Shown here one piece after another: positions 62,191 through 64,000 of a DNA stretch of 64,000 bases (positions are counted from its first letter, which is position 1; the number at the start of each line of letters is the position of its first letter). Both the position numbers and the translations under genes were made by a program. This DNA comes from Candidatus Hydrogenedentota bacterium (lineage in GTDB: Bacteria > Hydrogenedentota > Hydrogenedentia > Hydrogenedentales > SLHB01). Under the pieces are notes generated by a model, which was given only the letters and a program-made list of their open reading frames with translations, was not told the origin of the DNA and searched no databases. The stretch lies in NCBI GenBank assembly GCA_013359265.1, contig JABWCD010000024.1:1-64000 (forward strand), written 5' to 3'.

Positions 62191-62547
62191 ATGGCGCCGA
62201 GTATCAAGGATTTCAAAGTCTATATGCCCGCGAAGGACTTCGAGGTGTCCAAGCGCTTTTATAGCGCGCTCGGTTTTGCGATGTCCGAGGGCTGGGGCGG
62301 CACGGCGGACTTCGAACTGAACGGCAACCGGTTTCGGCTGCAGGACTACTACGTCAAAGACTGGGCCGAGAATTTTATGGTCGTCATGGGTGTTGACGAC
62401 GTGGAAGCGTGGCACGAACACGTCAAACTGGTTACAGCGGGTGGCGCGTTCGGAAACATACGCATCATGGCGCCGGAGAACGTCGACGGTTCCCTTGTCT
62501 TGCACGTCGTCGATCCGTCCGGCGTGCTCTTAATCTTCGTTCAATGA
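62191..62547 (+). CDS. VOC-family protein
   Basis: Protein of 118 aa, single VOC unit: DFKVYMPAKDFEVSKRFYSA at the start, ADFELNGNRFRLQDYYVKDW, then HVVDPSGVLLIFVQ at the end. GGGAG about 6 nt upstream supports the start. Last of the VOC/SRPBCC array before the sulfur-carrier gene. Confidence 0.9.
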   Translation: MAPSIKDFKVYMPAKDFEVSKRFYSALGFAMSEGWGGTADFELNGNRFRLQDYYVKDWAENFMVVMGVDDVEAWHEHVKLVTAGGAFGNIRIMAPENVDGSLVLHVVDPSGVLLIFVQ

Positions 62548-62580
62548 ACAATCGCCGCAGGCTGGCGAGGAGAGTATAGT

Positions 62581-62880
62581 GTGACGATTCGTGTATCGCT
62601 GCCGACGCACCTGAAGACGCTGGCGCATGTGTCGGGCGAGATTACCGTAGATGTGCAGGGCGAGGTCACGCAACGCTCGGTGATCGACGCCGTCGAGGCG
62701 AAGTATCCGATGTTGTGCGGTACAATTCGCGATCACGTGACGAAGAAGCGGCGCGCGTTTATCCGGTTCTATGCGTGCGAGGAAGATTTGTCGAACGAGC
62801 CGATGGACGCGCCGTTGCCGGATGCCGTGGCGAGCGGTACGGAGCCGTATCTCGTTGTCGGGGCGATGGCCGGCGGATAG
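62581..62880 (+). CDS. MoaD/ThiS-like sulfur-carrier protein
   Basis: Ubiquitin-like protein of 99 aa ending in GAMAGG; the terminal GG is required for adenylation and thiocarboxylate formation. The start is [20 protein letters not shown] and the middle is [23 protein letters not shown] start with GAGGAGA 6-12 nt upstream. It is followed, after 361 nt of repeats, by a MoeB/ThiF-type E1 enzyme. The pathway (molybdopterin, thiamine, cysteine or thiosugar) cannot be chosen from the sequence. Confidence 0.85.
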   Translation: MTIRVSLPTHLKTLAHVSGEITVDVQGEVTQRSVIDAVEAKYPMLCGTIRDHVTKKRRAFIRFYACEEDLSNEPMDAPLPDAVASGTEPYLVVGAMAGG

Positions 62881-62934
62881 CCCGGAAGCGGATCGAGGTA
62901 AATTCGAGCGTGTTGATTTCAATGGAGTGGACGA

Positions 62935-62995
62935 TCAAAGCGGAGCTTTTCAAGAGCGCGTTCCCAAATGGAAATTTGGGAACGAGTAGTTAAAC
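62935..62995. repeat. Best-preserved member of the dispersed hairpin family
   Basis: Flank CAAAGCGGAGCTTTTCAAG, then GTTCCCAAAT-GGAA-ATTTGGGAAC (62960-62983), a perfect 10-bp stem with loop GGAA, then GAGTAGTTAAAC. Related to elements at 10475-10508 and 30569-30631, whose stems have other sequences. As I recall, similar hairpins of the form GTTCCCAA...TTGGGAAC occur in many bacterial genomes. Confidence 0.75.
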
Positions 62996-63047
62996 GGAAA
63001 TTTGGGAACGAGTAGTTAAATGGAAATTTGGGAACGAGTAGTTAACC
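62970..63047. repeat. 26-bp tandem repeat, three copies
   Basis: Units 62970-62995, 62996-63021 and 63022-63047 share GGAAATTTGGGAACGAGTAG and differ only in the last two bases. The unit is the 3' half of the preceding hairpin plus GTAGTTAA, so only the 3' side of the hairpin was multiplied. Confidence 0.9.
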
Positions 63048-63083
63048 ATGTCTCAGGTTGGACATAGAAATGCGCGTTACCTT

Positions 63084-63184
63084 AAGTCCCCCTTTGAAGG
63101 GGGATTTAGGGGGATGTTGTATTTCCACTCCGTGCACCGTGTGGCATCTGACATCCCCCTAAATCCCCCTTCAAAGGGGGACTT
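63084..63184. repeat. 34-bp inverted repeat (palindromic element)
   Basis: Arms 63084-63117 and 63151-63184 are exact reverse complements, with a 33-nt loop. Each arm also contains its own shorter inverted word CCCCCTTTGAAGGGGG. It fills the gap between the sulfur-carrier gene and the E1 gene. No coding frame is present in the 361-nt gap (62881-63241), which holds only these repeats. Confidence 0.88.
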
Positions 63185-63241
63185 CAAGGGCTTTCCTCGC
63201 AAGTATCCGAGTGGCGCCGCGCCGCGTGGGAAGGCCGTTTA

Positions 63242-64000
63242 ATGGCTGCCAACCGAACAGTCGAACTTTCTCCGCAGGAAATCGCGCGGTACAGCCGGCA
63301 TTTGATCATGCCGGAAGTGGCGATGGAGGGGCAGAAGCGGTTGAAGGCCGCCAAGGTGCTACTGATAGGCGCGGGCGGCCTGGGTTCGCCGTTGGGGCTG
63401 TATCTCGCGGCCGCCGGCGTCGGCCGCATCGGCATCGTCGACTTCGACGTGGTCGATTACTCGAATTTGCAGCGGCAGGTGATGCACACAACGAATGACG
63501 TGGGGCGGCGCAAGATCGAGTCGGCCGCGGACCATCTGCGCGCGATAAACCCGGAAATCGAAATCGAAACGCACGAGACGCGGATTACTTCGGCGAATGC
63601 GTTGGGCTTGATCGAACCCTACGACATCGTAATCGACGGCACGGACAATTTTCCGACGCGCTACCTCACGAACGACGCGTGCGTGCTGCTTGGCAAACCA
63701 AACATCTACGGTTCGATCTACCGCTTCGAGGGACAGGCGTCCGTATTCGCGACGAAAGGCGGACCGTGTTACCGCTGCCTGTTTTCCGAACCGCCACCGC
63801 CCGGCGCGGTGCCAAGCTGCGCGGAAGGCGGCGTGCTGGGGATTTTGCCGGGCGTCATCGGCTGCATTCAGGCCACGGAAGCGATCAAGTTGATTCTCGG
63901 CAAAGGCCGGCCGCTCATCGGGCGGTTGCTCCTGTACGACGCGCTCGAGATGAAGTTCCGCGAAGTGAAGATCAAGCGAAACCCGGAATGCCCGATCTGC
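63242..64000 (+). CDS. moeB: MoeB/ThiF-like E1 activating enzyme, partial at window end
   Basis: The first 253 residues are present; no stop codon before the window end. ATP-binding GAGGLGS (about 43-49) follows the family start YSRHLIMPEVAMEGQKRL. Then come GIVDFDVVDYSNLQRQVMH, YDIVIDGTDNFPTRYLTND, the first zinc pair CYRC near 178 and the last CPIC at the edge, and PSCAEGGVLGILPGVIGCIQ, where the cysteine after the proline-serine pair is the expected active site. The enzyme adenylates the C-terminal glycine of MoaD/ThiS-like carriers such as the gene at 62581. A rhodanese-like extension may follow beyond the window. Confidence 0.93.
   Translation, partial: MAANRTVELSPQEIARYSRHLIMPEVAMEGQKRLKAAKVLLIGAGGLGSPLGLYLAAAGVGRIGIVDFDVVDYSNLQRQVMHTTNDVGRRKIESAADHLRAINPEIEIETHETRITSANALGLIEPYDIVIDGTDNFPTRYLTNDACVLLGKPNIYGSIYRFEGQASVFATKGGPCYRCLFSEPPPPGAVPSCAEGGVLGILPGVIGCIQATEAIKLILGKGRPLIGRLLLYDALEMKFREVKIKRNPECPIC

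Overview
The window looks like a piece of a GC-rich, Gram-negative environmental bacterium of the Planctomycetota/Hydrogenedentota kind. I infer this from gene families, not from a marker gene. The families are two sets of DUF1549/DUF1553 plus DUF1501 proteins, a PVC-type heme-binding CxxCH protein, secreted ThuA, GH172 (DUF2961) and PQQ-like propeller proteins, and Tat-exported hydrolases. About 50 protein genes and one tRNA are supported. Most of the long alternative reading frames are antisense shadows, which is expected at this GC content.

Layout. 1-6306: a minus-strand trio (DUF1501, PPC-domain protein, DUF1549/1553). 6307-10592: the rny-ymdB pair, flanked on both sides by related non-coding repeats; rny has a strong sigma70-like promoter and a leader of about 245 nt. 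10593-14153: smc. 14264-14856: a DUF433/DUF5615-like toxin-antitoxin pair. 15186-23653: a small biosynthetic locus (GT4-type glycosyltransferase, alpha/beta-hydrolase-like protein, single-module C-A-T-TE NRPS, then SDR and UGT-type glycosyltransferase on the other strand). 23750-44537: a long accessory region for exported sugar and glycan processing (ADP-ribosylglycohydrolase-fold protein, sialidase-like protein, dehydrogenase, GH88, propeller-toroid fusion, PQQ-like propeller, FAD oxidoreductase, GH172, ThuA, multi-domain cytochrome). A cytoplasmic phosphoribosyltransferase/SLOG pair interrupts it. A tRNA-Ser(UGA) lies at 27693-27776. 44785-49267: a second DUF1549/DUF1501 pair. 49357-50214: two paralogous small antitoxin-like genes followed by a PIN toxin. 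50221-54471: a four-gene MacB-like ABC export operon. 54692-57484: two exported hydrolases. 57596-62547: an ArsR-led array of SRPBCC and VOC proteins with one BNR protein. 62581-64000: a MoaD/ThiS-like sulfur carrier and a MoeB/ThiF-like E1 enzyme that runs off the window.

How the parts work together. The secreted hydrolases, oxidoreductases and c-type cytochrome proteins fit scavenging and oxidation of complex, probably acidic, polysaccharides. The NRPS locus probably makes a small amino-acid-derived, possibly glycosylated, compound. Intergenic DNA carries several repeat families: a hairpin family whose arms differ in sequence but keep pairing, a degenerate element of about 150 bp on both sides of rny-ymdB, a 125-bp tandem repeat next to a truncated hydrolase gene, and a long palindrome before the MoeB-like gene. 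The best candidates for something little described are the phosphoribosyltransferase/SLOG pair, the mini-NRPS locus and the covarying hairpin family.
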